This document shows, one piece after another, positions 42,372 through 51,053 of a DNA stretch of 64,000 nucleotides (the stretch's first letter is position 1; each line of letters begins with the position of its first letter). The stretch spans positions 149,779 through 213,778 of the forward strand of contig JBMHDW010000002.1 in assembly GCA_049889175.1 (NCBI GenBank). The letters run 5' to 3'. The position numbers and the translations under genes were made by a program. This DNA is from JBMHDW01 sp049889175. Lineage in GTDB: Bacteria; Pseudomonadota; Gammaproteobacteria; Comchoanobacterales; Comchoanobacteraceae. The notes under the pieces are model-generated. The model searched no databases. It saw nothing but the letters and a program-made list of their open reading frames with translations, and was not told the DNA's origin.

Positions 42372-43505
42372 ATGAATGATTATATAAATTCTGGTGCTGA
42401 AATTCGAGTCATTGGTGTTGGTGGTGGTGGTAATAATGCCGTTGCACACATGATTGAAGAGGGTATTGAAGATGTCAAATTTATGTGTGTTAACACAGAT
42501 GCCCAAGCGTTGGATATTTCTAAAGCTGAAGTGGTCATGCAATTGGGTAATGAGATTACAAAAGGCTTAGGTGCTGGTGCTAATCCGCAGGTTGGTAAGC
42601 AAGCTGCCATTGAGGATACTGAAGCACTCAAAGAAATGATCGATGGATCGGATATGCTGTTCATCACTGCCGGTATGGGGGGTGGAACAGGTACAGGTGC
42701 AGCACCTGTCATTGCAGAATTGGCAAAATCAATGGGTATACTTACCGTTGCTGTTGTTACCAAACCCTTTGCTTTTGAGGGTAAGAAAAGAATGTTAATT
42801 GCCGAGGAGGGTATTCGTGAGCTTGCTCAGCATGTTGATTCATTGATTACTATCCCTAATAATAAACTATTATCTGTTCTTGGTAAATCTGTAACATTAT
42901 TGAGTGCTTTTAGATCAGCAAATGCAGTACTTCAAGGTGCGGTTCAAGGTATTTCTGATCTCATCAAACGTGGTGGTTTGGTCAATGTTGACTTTGCTGA
43001 TGTAAGAACAGTTATGTCAGAAATGGGCATGGCTATGATGGGTACTGGGCGTGCCACAGGTGAAAACAGAGCAAGACAGGCTGCAGAATCTGCGATTTCA
43101 AGTCCATTACTTGAAGATATTGACTTGTCAGGTGCAAAGGGTGTTCTCGTTAATATTACAGCTGGGTCAGATATGTCTATTGGAGAGTTTGAGGTGGTTG
43201 GTGATACAATCCGCTCTTTTACCTCTGAGGATGCTACTGTTGTTGTTGGTACTGTAATTGATCTTGAAATGACAGATACTATTTTGGTCACTGTTGTGGT
43301 TACAGGATTAGATAATAATAACGCTAGTAAAAGCAATGATAAGACAGCGAAAAGGGCTGCCTTTGCTGAAATGGCTATGGATGCATCTGTAACTAATAAC
43401 GAGCCTAGGATGGAAACTGAGACAGTTGGCATGTCTGCCGCTGAACCATCCTTTTTGGATATTCCTGCGTTCTTACGTAAAAAAGATGACGATTCAAATG
43501 AGTGA
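42372..43505 (+). CDS. ftsZ: Cell division GTPase FtsZ
   Basis: A 377-residue tubulin homologue that forms the division ring. The GTP-binding signature GMGGGTGTGAAPVIAELAKS is complete, as are NTDAQAL and the synergy loop NVDFADVRTVMSEMGMAMMG. The C-terminal peptide LDIPAFLRKKDDD, which binds FtsA and ZapD-type partners, ends the protein. Followed by lpxC with an 8-nt overlap. Confidence 0.98.
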   Translation: MNDYINSGAEIRVIGVGGGGNNAVAHMIEEGIEDVKFMCVNTDAQALDISKAEVVMQLGNEITKGLGAGANPQVGKQAAIEDTEALKEMIDGSDMLFITAGMGGGTGTGAAPVIAELAKSMGILTVAVVTKPFAFEGKKRMLIAEEGIRELAQHVDSLITIPNNKLLSVLGKSVTLLSAFRSANAVLQGAVQGISDLIKRGGLVNVDFADVRTVMSEMGMAMMGTGRATGENRARQAAESAISSPLLEDIDLSGAKGVLVNITAGSDMSIGEFEVVGDTIRSFTSEDATVVVGTVIDLEMTDTILVTVVVTGLDNNNASKSNDKTAKRAAFAEMAMDASVTNNEPRMETETVGMSAAEPSFLDIPAFLRKKDDDSNE

Positions 43506-44322
43506 TATTAAGCAGAAGACGTTGCAATCTTCTGTACGTTTTCAAGGTGTTGGACTCCACTCTGGTTGTCACGTCAACATGGAGGTCCATCCAGCGCCTG
43601 AAGATAATGGTATCGTTTTTATCGTTAATAACACCAAAATACCTGTCAAAAATGAGTTCGTGGTGCGCACTCAATTATGTACAGTACTGGGTTGTAAGGA
43701 TGCAGAAGTGGCTACAGTTGAGCACTTTCTCGCTGCTTGTTATGGACTAGGGTTAACTAACTTAAACATTAGCATTGATGGTTCTGAGGTGCCTATTTTA
43801 GATGGTTCTGCAGCACCTTTTTTCTTCGCAATGAAAAGTGCTGGAGTGCTTACACAAGAAGGATTGGTGCCTGTTTTAAGCTGTAATCAGCCACTATACA
43901 TTGGTAATGATGACAGTTTTATTTCATACCAACCTGATGATAAATTATCAATAACGTATCATTTAACTTACAAACATCCGATTTTTGAAAATAATACTAC
44001 CTACTATTATGAACATGGGGTTACTCATTTTGAGCGCTTGGTCCGTGCCAGGACATTTGGGTTTTTGAAAGACTTAGATGTTTTGAAGGAAAATGGGTTT
44101 GCTAAAGGTGCCTCTGCAAACAATGCGGTTGGCTATACATCAACAGGTCTTATGGAAGGCAGCTCATTACGATGCATTAATGAAAGTGTTCGTCATAAAG
44201 TACTCGATTTCTTGGGTGATTTTGTGACTCTGGGTCAACGGTTAACGGGACGCTTTGTGGCCAAGGCTTCTGGTCATTCCCTAAATCAAAAAATGGTCGC
44301 TCAACTATTTGATCTTGCATAG
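43498..44322 (+). CDS. lpxC: UDP-3-O-acyl-N-acetylglucosamine deacetylase
   Basis: A 274-residue zinc enzyme for the committed step of lipid A synthesis. Motifs: QGVGLHSG at the start, TVEHFLAACYGLGLTNLNISIDGSEVPILDGSA with the first zinc histidine, ARTFGF, and RHKVLDFLGDF with the other zinc ligands; GHSLNQKMV carries the catalytic histidine. It is somewhat shorter than E. coli LpxC (305). The ATG at 43498 lies inside the end of ftsZ. LpxC presence confirms lipopolysaccharide synthesis. Confidence 0.96.
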   Translation: MSDIKQKTLQSSVRFQGVGLHSGCHVNMEVHPAPEDNGIVFIVNNTKIPVKNEFVVRTQLCTVLGCKDAEVATVEHFLAACYGLGLTNLNISIDGSEVPILDGSAAPFFFAMKSAGVLTQEGLVPVLSCNQPLYIGNDDSFISYQPDDKLSITYHLTYKHPIFENNTTYYYEHGVTHFERLVRARTFGFLKDLDVLKENGFAKGASANNAVGYTSTGLMEGSSLRCINESVRHKVLDFLGDFVTLGQRLTGRFVAKASGHSLNQKMVAQLFDLA

Positions 44323-44419
44323 AATTATTTATTTTTATTGTCGTGAAAAAAGTTGAATAAATGATTTGATTTTCAGATGTTTTTGTTTAAAATACTGTAT
44401 ATTTTTCTTGGGAGCGGCT

Positions 44420-44851
44420 GTGCTAATCAATAATCCAATAAAAGAAATGGCGTCTTTAGATCATTTTATACAGGATGAAACCGGAACTTATGCGGGTAAA
44501 CACCTTATTATTGATTGTTATGATGCAAGTAATATTGATTGTAAAAAAACGATGGAAAAAGCCTTTAAATTAATGGTAGATGCCTGTGGCGCAACATTGC
44601 TTCATATTCATGTTCATGTGTTTTCCCCATCTGGAGGCCTATCTGGTGTTGCTGTTTTAGCTGAGTCCCACATAAGTGTTCATACTTGGCCAGAAAATGG
44701 TTACGCAGCATTTGATGTGTTCATGTGTGGAGATGCTGTACCATCAAAGGCTGTTGATGTTATTCAGGCCTCTTTTAATCCTCAATCTATTCGTGTCACT
44801 GAATTAAAACGTGGTGATCAAGTAACGTTAACTGGAGATGTTGATGTCTAA
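44420..44851 (+). CDS. speD: S-adenosylmethionine decarboxylase proenzyme
   Basis: A 143-residue pyruvoyl enzyme that makes decarboxylated SAM, the aminopropyl donor for spermidine. The self-cleavage site is in AESHISVHTWPENGYAAFDVFMCG, with Ser83 becoming the pyruvoyl group. It is the short bacterial/archaeal class (SpeH-like), not the long E. coli one. The start is set at GTG 44420 because GGGAG lies six bases upstream; an ATG at 44366 has no site. It overlaps speE by 8 nt. Confidence 0.9.
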   Translation: MLINNPIKEMASLDHFIQDETGTYAGKHLIIDCYDASNIDCKKTMEKAFKLMVDACGATLLHIHVHVFSPSGGLSGVAVLAESHISVHTWPENGYAAFDVFMCGDAVPSKAVDVIQASFNPQSIRVTELKRGDQVTLTGDVDV

Positions 44852-45707
44852 AGAAGTTTGTCGAGAAAAGTTATATGAGGGGTATTATCAAGTATACGAT
44901 TCTGATAATGTCATTTTTGAAAAAAAATCCGAGCACCAATCTCTCGTAATTTTCGAATCAAATGTGTACGGCCGTGTTTTAGCCTTAGATAATGTTGTTC
45001 AGTGCACGGAAAAAGACCAATATATGTATGCTGAAATGATGGCTCATGTTCCTCTATTTTCTCATCCCTGCCCTAGAAATGTGCTGATTATAGGTGGTGG
45101 TGATGGCGCTGTTCTTCGAGAAGTACTTAAACATAAGCTTGTGAAAAAAGTCACAATGGTCGAAATAGATGAATCTGTGATTACTTTATGTCGAGAATAT
45201 TTTCCTTCACTAAGTGGTAACGCTTTTGATGATCCTCGCCTAAATATCGTGATTGATGATGGCATGAATTTTCTCAAAAGAACCTATCATGGTTATGATG
45301 TTATTCTAGTTGATTCTACAGATCCAAATGATATTGCTGATTCGCTGTTTTCAGAAGAGTTCTATCACGCTTGTCAAGGTCAGCTTAAAGCTAATGGTAT
45401 ACTTGTCACGCAAAATAGTGTCTCGTTATTACAGCAGGATAATGTGAAAAGGACGCATCAAAGAATGCAATCTGTTTTCAAGCATAATGGTTTTTATTTA
45501 GTTAATGTACCAAGTTATATCGGTGGATTTATGTGCTTAGCATGGGCCTCTGATCATGATTTATCGAAGTCACATACATCTGTTAACTATAATATGGGTT
45601 TGAATCCGATTGAGAGTTTTTACTATAATGAAGCAATTCATAAGTCTTCATTTGTTTGGCCAGAGTACATGAATCGATTATTAGACATTAAAACAAAGGG
45701 GGAATAA
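44844..45707 (+). CDS. speE: Spermidine synthase (polyamine aminopropyltransferase)
   Basis: A 287-residue cytoplasmic enzyme transferring the aminopropyl group of decarboxylated SAM to putrescine. Seen: SLVIFESNVYGRVLALDNVVQCTEKDQYMYAEMMAHVPL, NVLIIGGGDGAVLREVLKH (SAM loop), VEIDE and the catalytic VILVDSTDPND. Length is usual. The ATG at 44844 has GGAG upstream within speD. The gene ends one base before the start of a second SpeD-like gene. Confidence 0.95.
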   Translation: MSKEVCREKLYEGYYQVYDSDNVIFEKKSEHQSLVIFESNVYGRVLALDNVVQCTEKDQYMYAEMMAHVPLFSHPCPRNVLIIGGGDGAVLREVLKHKLVKKVTMVEIDESVITLCREYFPSLSGNAFDDPRLNIVIDDGMNFLKRTYHGYDVILVDSTDPNDIADSLFSEEFYHACQGQLKANGILVTQNSVSLLQQDNVKRTHQRMQSVFKHNGFYLVNVPSYIGGFMCLAWASDHDLSKSHTSVNYNMGLNPIESFYYNEAIHKSSFVWPEYMNRLLDIKTKGE

Positions 45708-45708
45708 T

Positions 45709-46116
45709 ATGACATATTGTGAAGTAGACTTTTCAACGCAAATACAAAACCAAGCCAGAGGTTATCAACCTTGGGGTGTTTCTGTTTCTGTCGATTTGTA
45801 TCAATGTAATCCTGAGATTATTAGAGACGCAGATGCGATTAAACGCTTTGTAGCAGAGCTAATCAAGTGCATTGATATGAAGGCTTTTGGCCCTTGTCAT
45901 GTTGTGCATTTTGGTGAAGATGAGCGTGTTGCAGGATACTCAATGTTTCAGCTTATAGAGACATCGTGTATTTCAGGGCATTTCGCTAATCAAAGCAATA
46001 ATGCATATATTGATATTTTTAGTTGTAAGCCTTTTAGCACTGAAGATGCCGCATCATTTTGTCAAAACTTTTTTGAGGCAGATCATACCCGTATTAATCG
46101 TCACGACCGAGTTTAA
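45709..46116 (+). CDS. S-adenosylmethionine decarboxylase-related protein
   Basis: A 135-residue protein with the SpeD fold signature around a possible pyruvoyl serine: LIETSCISGHFANQSNNAYIDIFSCKPF (Ser86). Compared with speD at 44.4 kb, the cleavage context ES-H becomes TS-C, so processing is not assured. It might be a second decarboxylase with another substrate or a regulatory partner, by analogy to inactive paralogues elsewhere. ATG with GGGGG upstream, directly after speE. It ends 4 nt into tsaC, tail to tail. Confidence 0.75.
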   Translation: MTYCEVDFSTQIQNQARGYQPWGVSVSVDLYQCNPEIIRDADAIKRFVAELIKCIDMKAFGPCHVVHFGEDERVAGYSMFQLIETSCISGHFANQSNNAYIDIFSCKPFSTEDAASFCQNFFEADHTRINRHDRV

Positions 46117-46658
46117 TCTCTCAGAACCTCTTGGGTTTGCCAGTCAATAATGGTGCTTGGTTTGGTGTCATTACCGAGATCGCCTAAGAGAATATCTACT
46201 TTTGATCCAAAGTATTTTTCTATCGCTTCGATGGACCTTGCTGGTGGGTGTCCTGAGAGGTTTGCGCTGGTTGATACAATTGCTTTAGTATATGCGTTGC
46301 ATAGTTCTCTGACCACTGGATGATGAGTTACCCTACAGGCTACAGTATCATGCTGACCGCATAACCATTCTGGGCAGGTTTTTTTAGCTGGCAATAAAAG
46401 CGTTGTATGCTTTGGCCAGTGACTCGATAATCTTTTTTTATCAGCTTCTTTTAGCGTTTGTATATAGGGTTGAAGTTGATCGATATTTGACGCGATGATT
46501 ATAAAACCTGCAGACTCAGGTCTGTCCTTTAAGGTCAAAATAGTTTCACAGGCTTTTTGATTCATGGGGTCCGAGCCCAGTCCGTATACAGCTTCAGTAG
46601 GATAGGCAATGACTTTTCCCGACTGAAGCATTAATACTGCCTCTTCAATCGTCAGCAT
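46113..46658 (-). CDS. tsaC: Threonylcarbamoyl-AMP synthase (TsaC/YrdC)
   Basis: A 181-residue enzyme that makes threonylcarbamoyl-AMP for the t6A37 tRNA modification. Motifs: VIAYPTEAVYGLGSDP at the N-terminus, KDRPESAGFIII (family KxR), PGPxT-like WPKHTTLLLPA and ACRVTHHPVV, STSANLSGHPP. The length is that of short TsaC without the Sua5 domain. It overlaps topA by 14 nt and follows it on the same strand. Confidence 0.93.
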   Translation of the reverse strand: MLTIEEAVLMLQSGKVIAYPTEAVYGLGSDPMNQKACETILTLKDRPESAGFIIIASNIDQLQPYIQTLKEADKKRLSSHWPKHTTLLLPAKKTCPEWLCGQHDTVACRVTHHPVVRELCNAYTKAIVSTSANLSGHPPARSIEAIEKYFGSKVDILLGDLGNDTKPSTIIDWQTQEVLRD

Positions 46659-48915
46659 GATGCGGTATTTTGTGTTTGCATTCAGGGCAGACTAAAGATG
46701 GTTCTGATTTTGCAGGTGTTTTTAGCGTCATTATTGGCCATTTACACTCAGGACATGGTGTTGATTTAGGTAAATCCCAGACGGCATATTTACATTTTGG
46801 ATAGCCACTGCATGCGTAAAAAATCTTACCCTTTCTGGACCTTTTTTGAACCATATCACTACTGCACTTAGGGCAAGGAACATCAAGCGATTTGGGTGGG
46901 TTGAGTGACTCAATATGTCGGCACTCGGGATAGTTTGTGCAACCAATAAAACGACCATATCGACCAACTTTATAAGCGAGATCATGATCGCATTTAGGAC
47001 ATTTTCTATCAATCTCTGGGGGTGCATCTTCTCCAGATTTGTTATCTTCAAGAGGTCTTGTATACTTGCATTCAGGGTAATGGCTACATCCGATAAAGCG
47101 TCCGTTTTTGCCAAGTCTTATAAATAATTGGTGGCCACATAGTTCGCATTTTTCATCGAGAGGTTCGCTGGTGACATCTTGACGCTGGACCTCACCATCA
47201 ATTTTATCTACTTGTTGATTAAAAGGAGACCAAAATTCAGCCAAGGTTTTTTGCCAATCATGCTCACCATGAGCAATGGCATCCAATTCATTTTCCAGTT
47301 TGGCTGTAAATGGATAATCAATATAATGTGTGAAGAACTCATTTAAGAAACGGTAAACAACACGACCAATATCTGTTGGGAAAAATCTTTTCTTTTCCAA
47401 TGTGACATATTCTCTTTTCAACAAAGTAGATATGATCGCAGTATAGGTTGACGGGCGACCAATATCATGCTTTTCAAGACTTTTAACCAATGTTGCTTCA
47501 GAAAATCGTGGAGGGGGTTCTGTAAAGTGCTGCTTGGGTTCAATGTGTTGAACGTCAACCTCTTGACCGTCTTTTAATGGAGGTAGTAATGTTGATTGTT
47601 CCTTTTTTTCATCGGTGCTTTCTTCATAAATACTAAGAAATCCTGGGAATGTAATGGTTGAGCCTGTGGCTTTGAAAGTGGCTATAGAGCATATTAATTC
47701 AGCGCTGACTAACTTCATTTTTGCTGCAGCCATTTGGCTCGCAATGGTTCGCTGCCAAATGATTTGATATAACCGATGAAGATCTTTCTCAAGTTGTGTT
47801 TGAACTTGATCAGGGTGTATTCGCATTTGAGTTGGTCGAATCGCCTCATGAGCTTCTTGCGCATTCTTACTTTTGCTTTTAAACTCTCTTGGTTTTGAAG
47901 GTAGATACTCTGGACCGTGATGCTCAGTTAAATACTCTCGAATATCTGTGATGGCATCTTGCGATAAATTAACAGAGTCTGTTCTCATATAGGTAATGAG
48001 CGCAATCTGCTCACCATTAATTGATACTCCCTCATATAACTGTTGTGCAAGCATCATGGTTTTTTTGGTTGAAAAGCCAAACTTACGCGATGCATCTTGT
48101 TGTAAAGTAGATGTAATAAACGGTGGAGATGGTTGTCTTAGTCGAGATTTTTCAGTAACGTTTTGTACGAGCAGTTTACCTTTGGCATCGGCTAAGATGG
48201 CACGGGTGATGTCTTGTGCTTGCTGTTCATTGGTGATGGAAAATTGTTCCAATTTTTCTTGTTGATAATGTGTCAGTGCGCCTTGAAAGTTTTGATTGTC
48301 TGAGCTACAAAGCGTACTGATACTCCAGTATTCTTGTTGTTTAAATGCTTCAATTTCTTGCTCTCGCTCAACAATCATTTTAAGTGCAGGACTTTGTACG
48401 CGACCAGCAGATAACCCTGTTTTTACCTTTTTCCATAACAGTGGCGATAGGTTGAAGCCAACCAAGTAGTCCAAAGCACGTCGTGCTTGCTGGGCATTAA
48501 TCAGATCCATGTTTAATTCTCTTGGATTGGCGATGGCTTCTTTGATTGCTTTTGAAGTAATTTCATTGAAACTTAATCGTTTAACGGTAACATTTTTTAA
48601 TTTTCTACTGCGTTTTAGGTGTTCAAGTAAATGCCATGCGATTGCTTCACCTTCACGATCCGGGTCAGTGGCTAATAAGAGTTCAGAAATCGATGGTGTA
48701 ATGGCATCTTTTATGGCTTTAACATGTTTTTCATTTCGAGCAATTAAATCATAATTTAATTTAAATTCTTCTCCAGTTTCCACGGCTCCTGATTTTGGAA
48801 TTAAATCTCGAATGTGGCCATATGACGCCTTGATAATGTAATCCTTACCTAATATTTTAGATAGTGTTTTGGTTTTAGATGGTGATTCGACAATAATTAA
48901 TTTATGTGCAGGCAT
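46645..48915 (-). CDS. topA: DNA topoisomerase I
   Basis: A 756-residue type IA topoisomerase that relaxes negative supercoils. Toprim domain at the N-terminus (LIIVESPSKTKTLSKIL, DPDREGEAIAWHL), active-site tyrosine in ALITYMRTDSVNLS, and HEAIRPT. The C-terminus has four cysteine ribbons (CELCGHQL...C, CPKCDHDL...C, CPKCSSDM...C, CPECKWPI...CPEC). It is shorter than E. coli TopA (865). It precedes tsaC and follows folA by a 6-nt gap. Confidence 0.97.
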   Translation of the reverse strand: MPAHKLIIVESPSKTKTLSKILGKDYIIKASYGHIRDLIPKSGAVETGEEFKLNYDLIARNEKHVKAIKDAITPSISELLLATDPDREGEAIAWHLLEHLKRSRKLKNVTVKRLSFNEITSKAIKEAIANPRELNMDLINAQQARRALDYLVGFNLSPLLWKKVKTGLSAGRVQSPALKMIVEREQEIEAFKQQEYWSISTLCSSDNQNFQGALTHYQQEKLEQFSITNEQQAQDITRAILADAKGKLLVQNVTEKSRLRQPSPPFITSTLQQDASRKFGFSTKKTMMLAQQLYEGVSINGEQIALITYMRTDSVNLSQDAITDIREYLTEHHGPEYLPSKPREFKSKSKNAQEAHEAIRPTQMRIHPDQVQTQLEKDLHRLYQIIWQRTIASQMAAAKMKLVSAELICSIATFKATGSTITFPGFLSIYEESTDEKKEQSTLLPPLKDGQEVDVQHIEPKQHFTEPPPRFSEATLVKSLEKHDIGRPSTYTAIISTLLKREYVTLEKKRFFPTDIGRVVYRFLNEFFTHYIDYPFTAKLENELDAIAHGEHDWQKTLAEFWSPFNQQVDKIDGEVQRQDVTSEPLDEKCELCGHQLFIRLGKNGRFIGCSHYPECKYTRPLEDNKSGEDAPPEIDRKCPKCDHDLAYKVGRYGRFIGCTNYPECRHIESLNPPKSLDVPCPKCSSDMVQKRSRKGKIFYACSGYPKCKYAVWDLPKSTPCPECKWPIMTLKTPAKSEPSLVCPECKHKIPHHADD

Positions 48916-48921
48916 AGTGGC

Positions 48922-49449
48922 TCACTCATTGAACTTTAATGGTGTTTTAGCATGATAGTGTATCCTTGTCCAGCGTAAATCACTATCAGTGCCAGAGTTT
49001 ATTTCATAGTGACTCCAATTATCTAATGTAAACTCAGGAAAGAATACATCTGCTTCAAAATCTGCATGGATATGAGTTAATATCATCTCGTCTGCGTAAG
49101 GTAACCATGCTTTATATAAACTTGCACCACCAATAATGTAAACATTTTGAGTCATTTCGCTGTGGGTTGCTAATGGTTTAGACACATAAGTGATTTGTTC
49201 ATGATCACTATTGATTAATGAGTGGCTGACAACAAAATGATGTCGTCCTGGTAAAGGTTTGTTCAGTATATTAAGAATGCTATCGTGGGTTTTTCTTCCC
49301 ATGAGAAGACTGCAACCCATGGTTTGCTGTTTGAAAAATTTTAGGTCAGATGGTAAATGCCAAGGAAGCTTATTATCAAGACCTAGGGATCGGTTAGCTC
49401 CTAATGCTGCGATAATAATATATTTATGTGGCTTTTCTGTGGAAATCAT
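48922..49449 (-). CDS. folA: Dihydrofolate reductase
   Basis: A 175-residue enzyme reducing dihydrofolate with NADPH. Motifs: IIIAALGANRSLGLDNKLPWHLPSDLKFFKQQTMG at the N-terminus (the WHLPSDLKFF block with the active-site Asp), LLMGRKTHDSI and the NADPH-binding IIGGASLYKAWLPYADEMILTHIHADFEADVFFPEF. Length is typical. Just upstream of topA on the same strand; divergent from the cytochrome oxidase operon. Confidence 0.95.
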   Translation of the reverse strand: MISTEKPHKYIIIAALGANRSLGLDNKLPWHLPSDLKFFKQQTMGCSLLMGRKTHDSILNILNKPLPGRHHFVVSHSLINSDHEQITYVSKPLATHSEMTQNVYIIGGASLYKAWLPYADEMILTHIHADFEADVFFPEFTLDNWSHYEINSGTDSDLRWTRIHYHAKTPLKFNE

Positions 49450-49504
49450 ATTGTGAATAGGCTAAATTAAGATTCATGCAAATGCAATATAGAAAAGGAC
49501 GTTT

Positions 49505-51037
49505 ATGTACGCCATAAGGTTAATTTTGGGACTTGTTGTTTTATTAAGCGCATCTCTAGGCGCTTATGCAGACCACAAACCTGCTTTACCAGCGCCTCAA
49601 TATCCAGATATAAACTCGCTTGAATCAGATAATCAAGATGCCCTCAAAAGAGGGGAGTATTTGGTCAAAATGGGTGATTGTTATGCATGTCATACCAAAC
49701 GAGGATCCAATAAAGCATTTTCTGGTGGCGATGCAATCACCACACCTTTTGGGAATTTATATGCCCCCAATATTACGCCAAGCAAAGAGCACGGTCTCGG
49801 GGCCTGGTCTTTTGATGATTTCACAAACGCCATGAAGCACGGTGTCTCAAAAGATGGCTCTCATTTATATCCAGCATTTCCTTATGAGTACTATCAACAC
49901 CTAACACAGAAAGATTTATTTGATATGTGGACGTATCTATCTGCTCTTCCTGCTGTGGATGAGCCCAGCACGCCAGCTGATCTAATGTTTCCTTTTAATA
50001 TCAGAATGCTCCAAGTTTTCTGGAAGCTTATGTTTTTTTATCCCTATGAGCATGAACTGCCCAAGATTCCTGGCATGACAGATGAGCAAATTCGAGGTCG
50101 TTACCTTGTTGAAGGTCTTACACACTGCCAAATGTGTCATACACCAAGAAATGCTCTTGGTGGGATGAAGCATTCATTGATGTTTGAAGGTGCTGCCAAT
50201 ACTGAATTTGTAGCGCCTAAAATCATTGGTTCTTATCTCAAAGATCATGATGTTACCGTTGATGATATGGTGCGTCTGTTTAAGCATAATGATCGGGTTT
50301 TTGGTCCTGGTAAAATTCAGCAGTTGCCAATGCTTGAGGTAAACGAGTACAGTCTTCAAACGCTTAGCTCTGATGAGTCTCTTGGTCTTGATGCAGATGC
50401 TGACTTAAAGGCAATAGCTGCCTATATTTTAAGCACTAAGCCAATTCATGAGGTGGAGATGAAAACCGCTGATGATGGTGTTGGCGCACAATTGTATCAG
50501 GAGGGTTGTGCTGCATGTCATGATATGGGCAGCGCAGGCGCACCTAAGTTAGGCGATCAAGCCGCATGGGCTAAGCGAAAAGCTAAAGGACTTGATATGC
50601 TTATTTCTAATGCTTGGGGGGGTTACAACAGTATGCCAGCCGGCGGTTTTCTAAAGGATAAATCAAAAGAAAATGTCGCCGCTGCTGTTAAGTATATGCT
50701 TGCTAAACTTGAGGATGATAATGTCAAGTCATCAGGTATGGTGGCTGCACCTGCACCTGAAAAGCTTTCTGAAGCTGATGAAAAGGCTTTATACAAAGAA
50801 AACTGTGCGGATTGTCATGGTGATAATGGTTTAGGAGAATCTGCTGGGAGTGATGGGCAAACATTATCAGCATGGCAAAAAAGATTTAATTCAAAGTCTG
50901 TTCTTGATTTGTATCTGTCTGTGCAGAAATTAGATGGCATTTGCCAATTTGCTCCTGAAGATCATAGCACTCAAGATATCAAGGGTGCATTTAGTCAATT
51001 TAAGCGTTTGATAACCGGTTCAGGTAGCGATTTATAA
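49505..51037 (+). CDS. Periplasmic tetrahaem c-type cytochrome
   Basis: A 510-residue exported cytochrome with a signal peptide (to about YADHK) and four CxxCH haem sites: CYACH (59-63), CQMCH (about 208), CAACH (about 334) and CADCH (about 433). The first two sit in domains resembling cytochrome c subunits of alcohol/aldehyde dehydrogenases, the last two in cytochrome c5/c555-like domains. As first gene of the cox operon, with a 16-nt gap to coxB, it likely carries electrons to the CuA/haem c of CoxB. ATG with AAAAGGA upstream. Confidence 0.85.
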   Translation: MYAIRLILGLVVLLSASLGAYADHKPALPAPQYPDINSLESDNQDALKRGEYLVKMGDCYACHTKRGSNKAFSGGDAITTPFGNLYAPNITPSKEHGLGAWSFDDFTNAMKHGVSKDGSHLYPAFPYEYYQHLTQKDLFDMWTYLSALPAVDEPSTPADLMFPFNIRMLQVFWKLMFFYPYEHELPKIPGMTDEQIRGRYLVEGLTHCQMCHTPRNALGGMKHSLMFEGAANTEFVAPKIIGSYLKDHDVTVDDMVRLFKHNDRVFGPGKIQQLPMLEVNEYSLQTLSSDESLGLDADADLKAIAAYILSTKPIHEVEMKTADDGVGAQLYQEGCAACHDMGSAGAPKLGDQAAWAKRKAKGLDMLISNAWGGYNSMPAGGFLKDKSKENVAAAVKYMLAKLEDDNVKSSGMVAAPAPEKLSEADEKALYKENCADCHGDNGLGESAGSDGQTLSAWQKRFNSKSVLDLYLSVQKLDGICQFAPEDHSTQDIKGAFSQFKRLITGSGSDL

Positions 51038-51053
51038 AGGAGCTTAGTTAGTC

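Noticed and set aside
42380..43432. Long open frames antisense to ftsZ
   Set aside because: Low-complexity serine/proline/valine composition typical of shadows of a glycine/valine-rich gene.
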